Shown piece after piece: positions 42,708 to 51,126 of a DNA stretch of 64,000 bases. The stretch spans positions 1,364,001-1,428,000 of the forward strand of contig NZ_JADBGF010000001.1 in NCBI RefSeq assembly GCF_014873495.1. Reading direction: 5' to 3'. Origin of the DNA: Streptomyces stelliscabiei (GTDB taxonomy: Bacteria > Actinomycetota > Actinomycetes > Streptomycetales > Streptomycetaceae). How positions within the stretch are numbered: position 1 is the stretch's first letter; the number at the start of each line of letters is the position of its first letter. The position numbers were made by a program, and so were the translations under genes. Under the pieces are notes generated by a model, which saw only the letters and a list, made by a program, of their open reading frames with translations, searched no databases and was not told the DNA's origin.

Positions 42708-44258
42708 TCAACCCGGGCCCGGCCCGACCCCGCCCTTCAGCCGCTCCAGGTCGGAGGGCCGCACCTGGATGGCCAGGACGGCGATCAGCGCCGCGACGAC
42801 GGTGAAGATCGCGGCCATGACGAAGGCGGCCGAGACGCCCGCGGTGAGCACCTCGTCGGACCAGGGCTGCGGAAGCTGCCCGGTCTGTTCGAACCGCAGG
42901 CGCTCGGCCGGCGTCGCCTGCGACAGGAAGTCCGGGATCTGCTCGGCCGCCTCGTTGGTGCTGGCCGTGCCGTACATCGTGACGAGGATGGACAGGCCGA
43001 GCGAACCCCCCACCTGCTGGGTGGCGTTGAGGAGTCCGGAGGCCGCGCCGGTCTCGGCGTTCGGGACGTCGGAGAGCGCCATCAGGGTCAGTGAGACGAA
43101 CTCCATGCCCATGCCGAGGCTGAAGACGAGCATCGGGCCGAGGACGCTGCCGGCGTAGGTGGAGTGGACATCGGTCAGGGTCAGCCAGCCGAGACCGGCC
43201 GCCGCGAGGATCGCGCCCCCCACCATGAACGGTTTGGGTCCGTACACGGGCAGGAACCGCGAGGCCAGCCCGGCGCCGACCGCGATGACGGCACTGACCG
43301 GCAGGAACGCGAGGCCGGTGGCCAACGGGCTGAAGCCCAGCACGTTCTGGGTGAACAGCGTGAGGAAGAAGAACATGCCGAAGATCGCGGCCGCCAGGCA
43401 CAGCATGATGCCGTACGTTCCCGCGCGGTTGCGGTCGGCGAACATGTGCAGGGGCGTGATCGGCTGCCGGGAGCGCTTCTCCACCAGCACGAACGCCACG
43501 AGGAGCACGACGGCACCGGCGAACGAGGCCAGGGTGAGCGGGTCCCGCCAGCCCTCCTGCGCGGCCCGGATGAAGCCGTACACCAGGCACACCATGCCCA
43601 GGGTGGAGGTCAGGGCTCCGGTGATGTCGAAGTGCCCGGGGGTGCGCTCGGACTCCTTGATCCAGCGCGGTGTCGCCAGCACGATCAGCAGTCCGATAGG
43701 CACGTTGACGAACAGCACCCACCGCCAGTTCAGCCACTCCACGAGCACGCCGCCGGCGAGCAGCCCGATCGCGCCGCCGCCCGCCGAGACCGCCGCGAAC
43801 ACCCCGAACGCCCGGTTGCGTTCCGGCCCTTCACGGAAGGTCGTACTGATCAGGGCGAGGGAGGTCGGGGACGCGATGGCGCCGCCGACACCCTGGAGGG
43901 CGCGGGCGGCGAGGAGTTGGAACTCGTTCTGGGCGAGGCCGCCGAGGAGCGAGGCCAGCACGAACAACAGCACGCCGAAGATGAAGACCCGGCGCCGGCC
44001 GAGGATGTCACCGGCCCGGCCGCCGAGCAGCAACAGTCCGCCGAAGGTCAGCGTGTACGCGTTGACCACCCAGGCGAGGCTCGTCGTCGAGAAGTCCAGC
44101 GAACGCTGGATGTCCGGCAGGGCGATGTTCACGATGGTGATGTCCAGCACCACCATCAGCTGACACGAGGCGATGACGAACAGTGCCATCGCACTCCCGC
44201 CACCACCCTTTTCCTGGGTGGTGGTGCGAGCTGGGGAAGTCGGCTGAGGATTGCTCAT
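42708..44258 (-). CDS. MFS drug exporter, DHA2 (14-TM) family
   Basis: 516 residues with about 14 membrane helices. The first helix carries LMVVLDITIVNIALPDIQRSL (motif D1 of DHA2 exporters). GGRAGDILGRRRVF is the MFS motif A, and the helix-5 antiporter motif C region is GGGAIGLLAGGVLVEW. The C-terminal end is short and cytoplasmic. Such pumps export drugs or secondary metabolites with protons. ATG 44258 lacks a strong ribosome-binding site but fits the family N-terminus. It converges on the mannanase; the regulator, if specific, is not adjacent. Confidence 0.9.
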   Translation of the reverse strand: MSNPQPTSPARTTTQEKGGGGSAMALFVIASCQLMVVLDITIVNIALPDIQRSLDFSTTSLAWVVNAYTLTFGGLLLLGGRAGDILGRRRVFIFGVLLFVLASLLGGLAQNEFQLLAARALQGVGGAIASPTSLALISTTFREGPERNRAFGVFAAVSAGGGAIGLLAGGVLVEWLNWRWVLFVNVPIGLLIVLATPRWIKESERTPGHFDITGALTSTLGMVCLVYGFIRAAQEGWRDPLTLASFAGAVVLLVAFVLVEKRSRQPITPLHMFADRNRAGTYGIMLCLAAAIFGMFFFLTLFTQNVLGFSPLATGLAFLPVSAVIAVGAGLASRFLPVYGPKPFMVGGAILAAAGLGWLTLTDVHSTYAGSVLGPMLVFSLGMGMEFVSLTLMALSDVPNAETGAASGLLNATQQVGGSLGLSILVTMYGTASTNEAAEQIPDFLSQATPAERLRFEQTGQLPQPWSDEVLTAGVSAAFVMAAIFTVVAALIAVLAIQVRPSDLERLKGGVGPGPG

Positions 44259-44486
44259 GGCGTTTCGCAAAGGCAGGGTCCGGTGAACGGTTCCGTCCAC
44301 CGCCGCGTTCACTGTTCGACCGTACGCCGGTGCCCCGGGGGTCACCACTCGGACGTCCGCGGCTGCTCGGACGCGGCGGACCCGGAAAAACAGATGCGGG
44401 ATCGGGCCGGGTGGCGTTACGGTCCCCGCGATGACTACTCACTCCATCGACAGAACGGGGGTCCCGTCCGAGCAAGGTGAGTGCTG

Positions 44487-45968
44487 ATGCTCACTGATGC
44501 TTCGCACGGGGATTCCCGCCTTTCCCTCTGGTTGCGCGTGCGCGAGTTCGCCGTGCCACCCTCCATGGTCGAGACCGCGACCGCTCGCCGTGCCGTCGGC
44601 GACTGGGCCGGTGCGTGCGCCGCCGCGGGCGTCGACGTCGACCTCGACCTGCGTGCCCTGGCGCGCGGCCACGGCCGGGAGTTGGCGTCCCGCGTACGGG
44701 CCGATCTCCGCCACCTGGCTCCGGACCTGCTGCGCTGGCACATGCCGAGGATCGCTCCCGACGGGCTGCTGCGGCCGGGCCTGACCCTGACGCTGGCCCG
44801 GTACCCGGTGGCCGGGCGTGACTGCCCGTCCTCCGTGCACCTCGTGGCCCGGACTCCGCCCGCCTGGGCGGACGCCGGGCAGCGGATCAGTCTCGCGGTG
44901 TGGGACGGGTCCCGCTCCGACCCCGGTGCCCGCGCTCATCCGCATCCGCGCCCCAGTCGCCGGTACCGGCTCGATCTGCACCGCCACCTGTGGGACGCGC
45001 GCAGGGTGGCCGAGCTGCGCGCTCGTTCCGCAGCGGATCGGCCGCCTGGGCCGCGCCCGCCGGGGCCGGATGTGGGGGGAACGCCCGCCGCGGAACTCGG
45101 CTGCGCCGTCGAACGGTGGGCGGAGGAGGCGGCGATCGTGCTGCGCGCCGAGGGGCGGTCCGCGGGGACCGTTCTCGTACGGTGCGGCGCCCGGCGCCGG
45201 CTGCTCCTGGACCTTGCCGTGGACCCGGACCCGGACCTTGTCCTGGGCCGGGGCTCGGGAGTGGGCGAGGGGCCGGACGTGGACGCCCGCGCGGGGCTCG
45301 GCGACGGCGGCGGGTCGCCCTCGTACTCGCTGCGGATCACGGCCGCGTCCGGCGACGACGGAGCCTTCACCTCGTTGCCGGTCCTGCCCGACGCCGCGAC
45401 CTGGACGCCGCCCGACCTGGAGCTGCTCCGTGCGGGCGCGCTCGACGCCGGGCGGCTGCATCCGCTGGTCGCGTCGGCGCTCGTACCGGATCACGTACGG
45501 TCCGGGCCCGGCGAGGCTCCGGACCTTGCCGGCCGGCCGCGCATCGTGGAGTGCCGGGGAGAGCGGCACCGGATCGGGCTGGTCGGCGGGTCGCTGGTGG
45601 CCCTGGACCATGACCCGGCCGAGCTTCGGCGGGAGGAACTGCTGGTCCGGCTGACCGGTACTCCCCTCCCCTGTCTCCGGGCCATCGACGAGGCGCACCG
45701 TCGCCCGGACTGTCTGTCCGGCGTACGCGAACGCCTGGACCACGGGGACATCGCCGGTGCGCTGGCCGTCGTCGAGGGGCTCCTCGGCCCCGAGGCGGTA
45801 CTGCGCGACGGACCGTTGCGGGACGAGCTGGAGTCGGCCGCGCGACGGCGGATCGTCTACGGCCTGTACCGGTCCGGTCTCGCCGATCCCCTCCCCCGAG
45901 GCGCACGCGCCGAGACCGGCCGCCGCCCTCCCCGCCACCGCCGCCCCCGCACCGCGTCCTTCTTCTGA
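44487..45968 (+). CDS. Hypothetical protein, first gene of a MoxR-VWA operon
   Basis: About 493 residues. I do not recognise a named domain. The protein is rich in Leu, Arg, Ala and Asp. The N-terminal part (LSLWLRVREFAVPPSMVETATARRAVGDWAGACAAAGVDVDLDLRAL) reads as helical and Leu-rich, and the middle has beta-type segments (YSLRITAASG, HRIGLVGGSLVALDHD). No signal peptide, membrane helix or catalytic motif is visible. ATG 44487 has AAGGTGA six bases upstream. The MoxR ATPase starts 82 bases after it and the VWA gene overlaps that, so it probably works with them, perhaps as a substrate or adaptor. Confidence 0.75.
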   Translation: MLTDASHGDSRLSLWLRVREFAVPPSMVETATARRAVGDWAGACAAAGVDVDLDLRALARGHGRELASRVRADLRHLAPDLLRWHMPRIAPDGLLRPGLTLTLARYPVAGRDCPSSVHLVARTPPAWADAGQRISLAVWDGSRSDPGARAHPHPRPSRRYRLDLHRHLWDARRVAELRARSAADRPPGPRPPGPDVGGTPAAELGCAVERWAEEAAIVLRAEGRSAGTVLVRCGARRRLLLDLAVDPDPDLVLGRGSGVGEGPDVDARAGLGDGGGSPSYSLRITAASGDDGAFTSLPVLPDAATWTPPDLELLRAGALDAGRLHPLVASALVPDHVRSGPGEAPDLAGRPRIVECRGERHRIGLVGGSLVALDHDPAELRREELLVRLTGTPLPCLRAIDEAHRRPDCLSGVRERLDHGDIAGALAVVEGLLGPEAVLRDGPLRDELESAARRRIVYGLYRSGLADPLPRGARAETGRRPPRHRRPRTASFF

Positions 45969-46049
45969 CCGGGACCCGTGGCCCACTCCCGCTCCCTGGC
46001 CGCACCCACCGAAGCCTTCGTGCCCCCTACACCCCCAAGGTGACCCCCT

Positions 46050-47321
46050 ATGCCCACATGCACGCCGTTCGCCCTGCCCACCACCGTCTCCGAGCCCTCC
46101 GCCCCCGGTCACCTCACTCAACTCGACGTCGCGGCTGACCTGTTGAGCCTGTTGCGGACCACGACCACCGAACCGCGCCCCGACGCCCAGCTGGAGGCAC
46201 TGACACTGGCCGTCGCCGCCGACCTGCCCGTACTGCTGTGGGGCGAGCCGGGGATCGGCAAGACCGCGGCGCTGACACAGCTCGCCGCCGCCCTGGACCT
46301 TCCGCTGACGACCGTGATCGCCAGCGTGCACGAGCCGTCCGACTTCTCGGGCCTGCCGATCGTGGGGGACGACCCGGCCGAGCAGGGAGTGCCGATGGCC
46401 CCGCCGGACTGGGCGGTGCGGCTGGTGCGCGCGGGCCGGGGGCTGCTGTTCCTGGACGAGCTGTCGACGGCGCCGCCCGCCGTCCAGGCCGCGCTGCTGC
46501 GCCTGGTGCTGGAGCGGAGGATCGGCGCGCTGCGACTGCCGCCCGGCGTACGGATCGTGGCCGCCGCCAACCCCCGGTCGTCGGCGGCCGACGGGTGGGA
46601 GCTGAGCCCGCCGCTGGCCAACCGGTTCGTGCATCTGCAGTGGACGCACGACCACGAGGTCGTCGTCCGGGGTCTCGGGGGGACCTGGCCGCGGGCCACG
46701 CTGCCGCGGCTCGCACCGGAGCGGCTGGCGGAGGCGGTGGACTTCGCCCGGCGCGCGGTGTGCGCGCTGCTGGCCGCCCGGCCCAAGCTCGTGCATCAGT
46801 TGCCCTCCAGCGAGAGCCGCCGGGGCGGGGCGTGGCCGTCGCCCCGGAGCTGGGAGATGACGCTGCATCTGATCGCCTTCGCGACCGCCGCCGATGTGTC
46901 GCGCGATGTGCTCTCCCAACTGGTGCGGGGCACCGTGGGCGACGGTCCGGGTCTGGAACTGCTGGCCTCTCTGGACCGGCTGGACCTGCCGGATCCGGAG
47001 ACGCTGCTCGCCGACCCGGCGGGGGCGGACCTGCCCGAGCGGGGGGATCTGCGGCAGGCGGTGCTCGACGGCGTGGTGGCGGCGGTCCGTTCCCGCCCGG
47101 AGAAGGACCGCTGGGACGCGGCGTGGGCGCTGCTGGTGCGGGCGCTGGAGACCGGGGCCCCGGATCTGGTGGTCGTTCCCGCGACCACCCTCGCGTCACT
47201 GCGCCGCGACGACTGGGACGTGCCGTCCGCGATCGAGAACCTGGCCGGCGTGGTCACCCTGTCCCGGCGCGCGGACGAGGCAGCCGCCCGCGCCAAGAAG
47301 GCGAACGGGGCGCGCCGTTGA
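46050..47321 (+). CDS. MoxR-type AAA+ ATPase
   Basis: 423 residues. Walker A is LLWGEPGIGKTAAL (about residue 64), Walker B is GLLFLDELSTAP (about 133), sensor 1 is VAAANPRS and an arginine-finger region is SPPLANRFVHL. These are features of MoxR/RavA chaperone-like ATPases that remodel or insert cofactors into partner proteins. The typical partner, a VWA protein, is encoded next with a 4-base overlap. AAGGTGACC is upstream of the ATG. Energy-driven remodelling of a shared target with the VWA protein is inferred. Confidence 0.9.
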   Translation: MPTCTPFALPTTVSEPSAPGHLTQLDVAADLLSLLRTTTTEPRPDAQLEALTLAVAADLPVLLWGEPGIGKTAALTQLAAALDLPLTTVIASVHEPSDFSGLPIVGDDPAEQGVPMAPPDWAVRLVRAGRGLLFLDELSTAPPAVQAALLRLVLERRIGALRLPPGVRIVAAANPRSSAADGWELSPPLANRFVHLQWTHDHEVVVRGLGGTWPRATLPRLAPERLAEAVDFARRAVCALLAARPKLVHQLPSSESRRGGAWPSPRSWEMTLHLIAFATAADVSRDVLSQLVRGTVGDGPGLELLASLDRLDLPDPETLLADPAGADLPERGDLRQAVLDGVVAAVRSRPEKDRWDAAWALLVRALETGAPDLVVVPATTLASLRRDDWDVPSAIENLAGVVTLSRRADEAAARAKKANGARR

Positions 47322-48835
47322 GCGCCGACACGGGTGAGGGGGCGACCACGGGCGTGGGTGCGGTGGCCGGCGACACGGGTGCGGGCGACGGTGGCGCTGG
47401 GGCGGGGACGAGCACCGGCGCCGATGCGACAGATACCGGCACGGGGATGCGGACAACCACCCCCACCGGTGCGACGAACACGAGCACGCGGACAACCACC
47501 CCCACCGGTGCGACGAACACGAGCACGCGGGCAACCACCCCCACCGGTGCGACGAACACGGGCGTCCCCACGCCCCCGCGTTCCGCGCCGAGCCCCCGCG
47601 CAGCCGGCCCGCGGGGGCTCGACTTCGACAAGCTCTACGCCGCCCGGCTGCAGGCGGCCCGGGCCCGCCCCTATCTGGCGTCGGCGTTGTTCGCGCTGCA
47701 CGTCGTCGAGTGCCGGCGGGTGCCCACCATGGGGGTCGACCGGTACTGGCGGTGTTACGTCTCCCCGGACTTCGTGGACCGCAGGCCGGTCGAGGAGCTG
47801 GCCGGGGTGTGGGTGCACGAGGTGTCGCATCTTCTGCGGGACCATCACGGGCGCAGCGACCGGGTCGCCAAGGAGCGGGGGCTGTCCGGCCCCGGGGAGC
47901 GGCTGCGGATGAACATCGCCGCCGACTGCGAGATCAACGACGACGCGTTCGGCGACGGACTGGTCAAGCCCGAGGGCGCCGTCGATCCGGCGTCCCTCAG
48001 GCTGCCCGAGGGACAGCTGATGGAGGACTACCTGCGCCGGTTCCAACTGGGCCCGCGGACGGGCGAGTTCGCGTGGCTGGACTGCGGCAGTGGCGCCGAC
48101 GGTCTGGAACGGGAGTGGGAGCTGGGGGCGGACGGGGCGCACGGCCTGAGCGAGCAGGAACGGGACGCGGTCCGGTTCCGGGTGGCGCGGGGCATCACCG
48201 GCCGGCCGGGGTCGGCGTCGGCGGGCTGGAAGCGCTGGGCGGAGGAGGCGTTCCATCCGCCCCAGCCGTGGCGGGAGTTGCTGGGCGCGGCGGTCCGGTC
48301 CGCGGCGTCCGCGCCCGGCGCGGGTGAGGACTACAGCTACGGCCGGCCGTCGCGGCGCTCGGCCGGCGTGCCCGGCACCGTGCTGCCGAGCCTGCGTCGC
48401 CGGCCGCCCCATGTCTCGGTGATCATCGACACCTCGGGGTCGGTGAGCGACGCGGAACTGGGCAGCGCGCTCCTGGAGGTCGCGGCGATCTCCCGTGCGG
48501 TGGGCGGCCGACGGGACCTCGTCACCGTCGTCCCGTGCGACGCGGCGGCCCGGATCGCCCATCCGCTGTGCAAGGCGGAGGGCATTCCCCTGCTGGGCGG
48601 CGGCGGTACGAACCTGCGTGCGGGATTCACCAGGGCGCTCCGCAGCCACCCGAGGCCCGACGTCATCGTGGCCCTCACCGACGGGCAGACCCCCTGGCCG
48701 GCCTCCCGGCCACCGTGCCGGACCGTGGTCGGTCTGTTCCCCCGGCATTCCCGACGCACCACGTGGAGCGAGGACGACCCCGACTACGTACCGCACTCGC
48801 CCCCGGCCTGGGCCCGCGTGGTCGAGATCGGATGA
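47318..48835 (+). CDS. VWA-like protein with metallopeptidase-type N-terminal domain (DUF2201)
   Basis: 505 residues if it starts at TTG 47318, which overlaps the MoxR stop (TTGA). The first about 100 residues are low-complexity Gly/Thr/Ala with three 13-residue repeats and may be a flexible tail. The DUF2201 N-terminal domain follows (about 105-330): LDFDKLYAARLQAARARPYL and WVHEVSHLLRDHHGR, a zinc-type HExxH motif, then MNIAADCEINDDAFG. The C-terminal VWA-like domain has VIIDTSGSVSDAELGSAL (a MIDAS-like DxSxS), GGGGTNLRAGF and VIVALTDGQTPWP. It would pair with the MoxR ATPase. A later start inside the repeats cannot be ruled out. Confidence 0.85.
   Translation: MSADTGEGATTGVGAVAGDTGAGDGGAGAGTSTGADATDTGTGMRTTTPTGATNTSTRTTTPTGATNTSTRATTPTGATNTGVPTPPRSAPSPRAAGPRGLDFDKLYAARLQAARARPYLASALFALHVVECRRVPTMGVDRYWRCYVSPDFVDRRPVEELAGVWVHEVSHLLRDHHGRSDRVAKERGLSGPGERLRMNIAADCEINDDAFGDGLVKPEGAVDPASLRLPEGQLMEDYLRRFQLGPRTGEFAWLDCGSGADGLEREWELGADGAHGLSEQERDAVRFRVARGITGRPGSASAGWKRWAEEAFHPPQPWRELLGAAVRSAASAPGAGEDYSYGRPSRRSAGVPGTVLPSLRRRPPHVSVIIDTSGSVSDAELGSALLEVAAISRAVGGRRDLVTVVPCDAAARIAHPLCKAEGIPLLGGGGTNLRAGFTRALRSHPRPDVIVALTDGQTPWPASRPPCRTVVGLFPRHSRRTTWSEDDPDYVPHSPPAWARVVEIG
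47449..47565 (+). repeat. Three 39-base in-frame tandem repeats
   Basis: Units at 47449-47487, 47488-47526 and 47527-47565 are nearly identical; the last differs at a few bases. Each adds 13 residues (TTPTGATNTSTRA-like) to the VWA protein N-terminus. The near-identity shows recent expansion. Confidence 0.9.
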
Positions 48836-48885
48836 TCCCTGGCCCCGACCGCCACCCGTCGCACCGCACCGACCTCACACATGAC

Positions 48886-48904
48886 AATGAAAACGGTTAT
48901 CGAT
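48886..48904. promoter_or_regulatory. Zur-like box before the metallophore-type operon
   Basis: The core TGAAAACGGTTATCG (48888-48902) is an imperfect palindrome; 11 of 14 non-central positions are symmetric. It closely resembles the actinobacterial Zur consensus TGAAAAYGRTTTTCA. It is in an A/T-rich patch 91 bases before the first gene of a ten-gene operon, and no other site like it was noticed in the window. Zinc-dependent repression of the operon is inferred. Confidence 0.7.
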
Positions 48905-48994
48905 AAGGTGGGCATGTCAAGCCGGGCGCCTCCTCTGCCGGAGGCGTCGTCGGGCTGCCCTCACGCCTGAACGCACCGCACGAAAAGGGGAGCC

Positions 48995-50251
48995 GTGGCT
49001 CATCTGTTGGTGGTCGAGAGCTGGGTCGGATCGATGAGCAGACTGCTGCCACGGGCCATCCGTGAAGGCGGACACGAGTTCACGTTCCTCACCCGCGACC
49101 TGCACCACTACCTGCGCTCGGCCCCCGAGGGCACGGCCCATCCGCTGCTCGGCGCGCGGAACGTGGTCACGGCCGACACCAACGACCTCGACGCCCTCCT
49201 CCCGGAGGCGGCGCGTCTGCACGCGGTGTTCGGCTTCGACGGGGTGATCTCCTCCTGCGACTACTACCTGCCGACGGTCGCCCGGATCGCCGGCCATCTC
49301 GGACTCCCGGGGCCCGACCCGCGGGCCGTCGCGGACGCCTGCCGCAAGGACGCCACCCGCCGCGTCCTCGCCGACGCCGACGTGCCCGGCCCCCGGTTCG
49401 CCCTCCACGAGGAGTGGGGCGATCTCGCCCGCGCGGCACGGGAGATCGGCTATCCGCTGGTCGTGAAGCCGGTCGACCTGTGCGCGGGCATGTACGTGCG
49501 GCGCGTGGACGACGAGAGCGAACTGGCCGCCGCGGTGGCCGCGTTGGCGGACTTTCCACTGAACGCGCGCGGGCAGCGCCGGGTGCCCGCCGTCCTCCTC
49601 GAAGAGCTGCTGACCGGTCCCGAGGTGAGCGTCGAGACCGTGTCGCACGCGGGGGCCGTGCACGTCGTGGGCGTGACCGACAAGAGCGTCGGCGGGGCGC
49701 CCGCGTTCATCGAGACCGGGCACATGTTCCCCGCCGCCCTGACGGGCGCCGACGCCGAGGCCGCCGAGCAGACCGCGCTGAACGCCCTCAAGGCACTCGG
49801 GCTGACCGACGGCGTCGTGGCCCACACCGAGATCAAGCTGACCCCGGCCGGCCCGCGCGTGGTCGAGGTCAACCCCCGGCCCGCCGGGAACCGCATCACC
49901 GAACTGATCCGCCATGTCACCGGCATCGACCTCGCCGCGGCCGCCGTGGAGGTCGCCCTCGGCCGTGCGCCCGATCTGCGGCGCCGGGAGACCGGACTGC
50001 GCAGCGCCGCCGTCGGCTTCCTCGTACCGGACACGTCGGGCACCCTCGAAGCACTGGACGGCGGCCCGCTCGCCGACCGGGCCGGTGTGCTGGAGGTGCG
50101 GCTCGCCGAGCCCGGCCGACAGGTCCGATCGGCCGGCAGCAACAACGAGTATCTCGGCCATGTCATGGTGGGCGACCCGGCCGGGTCCGGCGCCCGCGAT
50201 CAGGTCGAGGCGCTGTTGGCCGAGCTGCGCGACGGGCTGGTGATCCGGTGA
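48995..50251 (+). CDS. ATP-grasp ligase, first gene of the Zur-box operon
   Basis: 418 residues. The pre-ATP-grasp Rossmann part (LLVVESWVGSMSRLLPRAIREGGHEFTFLTRD) is followed by an ATP-grasp fold: YPLVVKPVDLCAGMYVRRVD (ATP-binding lysine), VLLEELLTGPEVSVETVSHAG, HTEIKLTPAGPRVVEVNPRPAGNRITELI (metal-binding Glu and Asn) and an additional C-terminal domain. Such enzymes join a carboxylate to an amine, usually two amino acids, via acyl phosphate. GTG 48995 has GGGGAG upstream. The next gene overlaps by four bases. With the PLP enzyme and the epimerase, it probably builds a dipeptide-like chelator (inference). Confidence 0.85.
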   Translation: MAHLLVVESWVGSMSRLLPRAIREGGHEFTFLTRDLHHYLRSAPEGTAHPLLGARNVVTADTNDLDALLPEAARLHAVFGFDGVISSCDYYLPTVARIAGHLGLPGPDPRAVADACRKDATRRVLADADVPGPRFALHEEWGDLARAAREIGYPLVVKPVDLCAGMYVRRVDDESELAAAVAALADFPLNARGQRRVPAVLLEELLTGPEVSVETVSHAGAVHVVGVTDKSVGGAPAFIETGHMFPAALTGADAEAAEQTALNALKALGLTDGVVAHTEIKLTPAGPRVVEVNPRPAGNRITELIRHVTGIDLAAAAVEVALGRAPDLRRRETGLRSAAVGFLVPDTSGTLEALDGGPLADRAGVLEVRLAEPGRQVRSAGSNNEYLGHVMVGDPAGSGARDQVEALLAELRDGLVIR

Positions 50252-51126
50252 CCGCCGTCGCGCCGGCGGCCGGCGCCGCCACGACGAACGAGAACCTGCT
50301 GGAGCGTGCTCTCGCGGGTGAACTCGGCCCGGATCCACGGACGTTGCGTGTCTCGGTGGCGTTCGTGACGCGGCAGGCGGCGCGGCACGACGGACGGGGC
50401 ACCGGCTACCGGAACGAGGTGCTCAGTCTGCGGCTCGGCGGCGCCGTGGGGTCCTGCGCGGTCGAACCCGGCGCCCTGCCCGACGCGGCGGTCGACGACT
50501 GCGCCGGCGCCGATGTCGCCCGGCTCCTCGCGCATCCCCTGCTTCCGGTGCGGGTCGCCGCGCTGGACGCCTATCTGATGCACGTCCGCCCGCACACACC
50601 GGAGCACGGGGCACACCCCTACCCCCTGCCGGCCGGTACCTCGCTGGAGAAGTCACGGGCGCGGGCGCGGGCCGTCGTCGAACTGATCGATCTGCCGGCG
50701 GGCGCCACCGTGCTCGTGGTCGGGGTCGTCAACTCCCTTCTGGAGGCCCTGCGTTCGCGCGGACTCCGCTCTGTGCCGTGCGACCTCAAGGGCGGCGTCA
50801 CGGAGTGGGGGGAGCCGGTCGTCACCGACGCGCTCGCGGCCGCCGGCTCCTGTGACGCGCTGCTGGTCTCCGGGATGACCCTGGGCAACGGAAGCTTCGA
50901 GCCGCTGCGGCGGCACGCCCTGTCGCGGGGCAAGCAGTTGGTGATGTTCGCGCAGACCGGCAGTGCGGTGCTGCCCCGGTTCCTCGGTCACGGCGTGAGC
51001 GCGGTGTGCGCGGAGCCGTACCCCTTCTTCTGGCTGGACGCGGGACCGGGCACCCTGCACCGCTACCGCCCGGACGCGGCGGGCCCCGTCCGGGGTACCT
51101 GTCCGCAGGCCGGAGACCGCCCATGA
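50248..51126 (+). CDS. DUF4213/DUF364 (putative heavy-metal chelation) protein
   Basis: 292 residues. The N-terminal half (VSVAFVTRQAARHDGRGTGYRNEVLSLRLGG) has an enolase-N-like DUF4213 pattern, and the C-terminal half a Rossmann-like DUF364 domain (ATVLVVGVVNSLLEALRSRG, LLVSGMTLGNGSFEPLRRHA). Pfam calls this group putative heavy-metal chelation domain from a structural study; the true function is unknown. GTG 50248 overlaps the ligase stop (GTGA). Its place inside a Zur-box operon supports a link with metal handling or with an unusual enzymatic step. Confidence 0.75.
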   Translation: MTAVAPAAGAATTNENLLERALAGELGPDPRTLRVSVAFVTRQAARHDGRGTGYRNEVLSLRLGGAVGSCAVEPGALPDAAVDDCAGADVARLLAHPLLPVRVAALDAYLMHVRPHTPEHGAHPYPLPAGTSLEKSRARARAVVELIDLPAGATVLVVGVVNSLLEALRSRGLRSVPCDLKGGVTEWGEPVVTDALAAAGSCDALLVSGMTLGNGSFEPLRRHALSRGKQLVMFAQTGSAVLPRFLGHGVSAVCAEPYPFFWLDAGPGTLHRYRPDAAGPVRGTCPQAGDRP

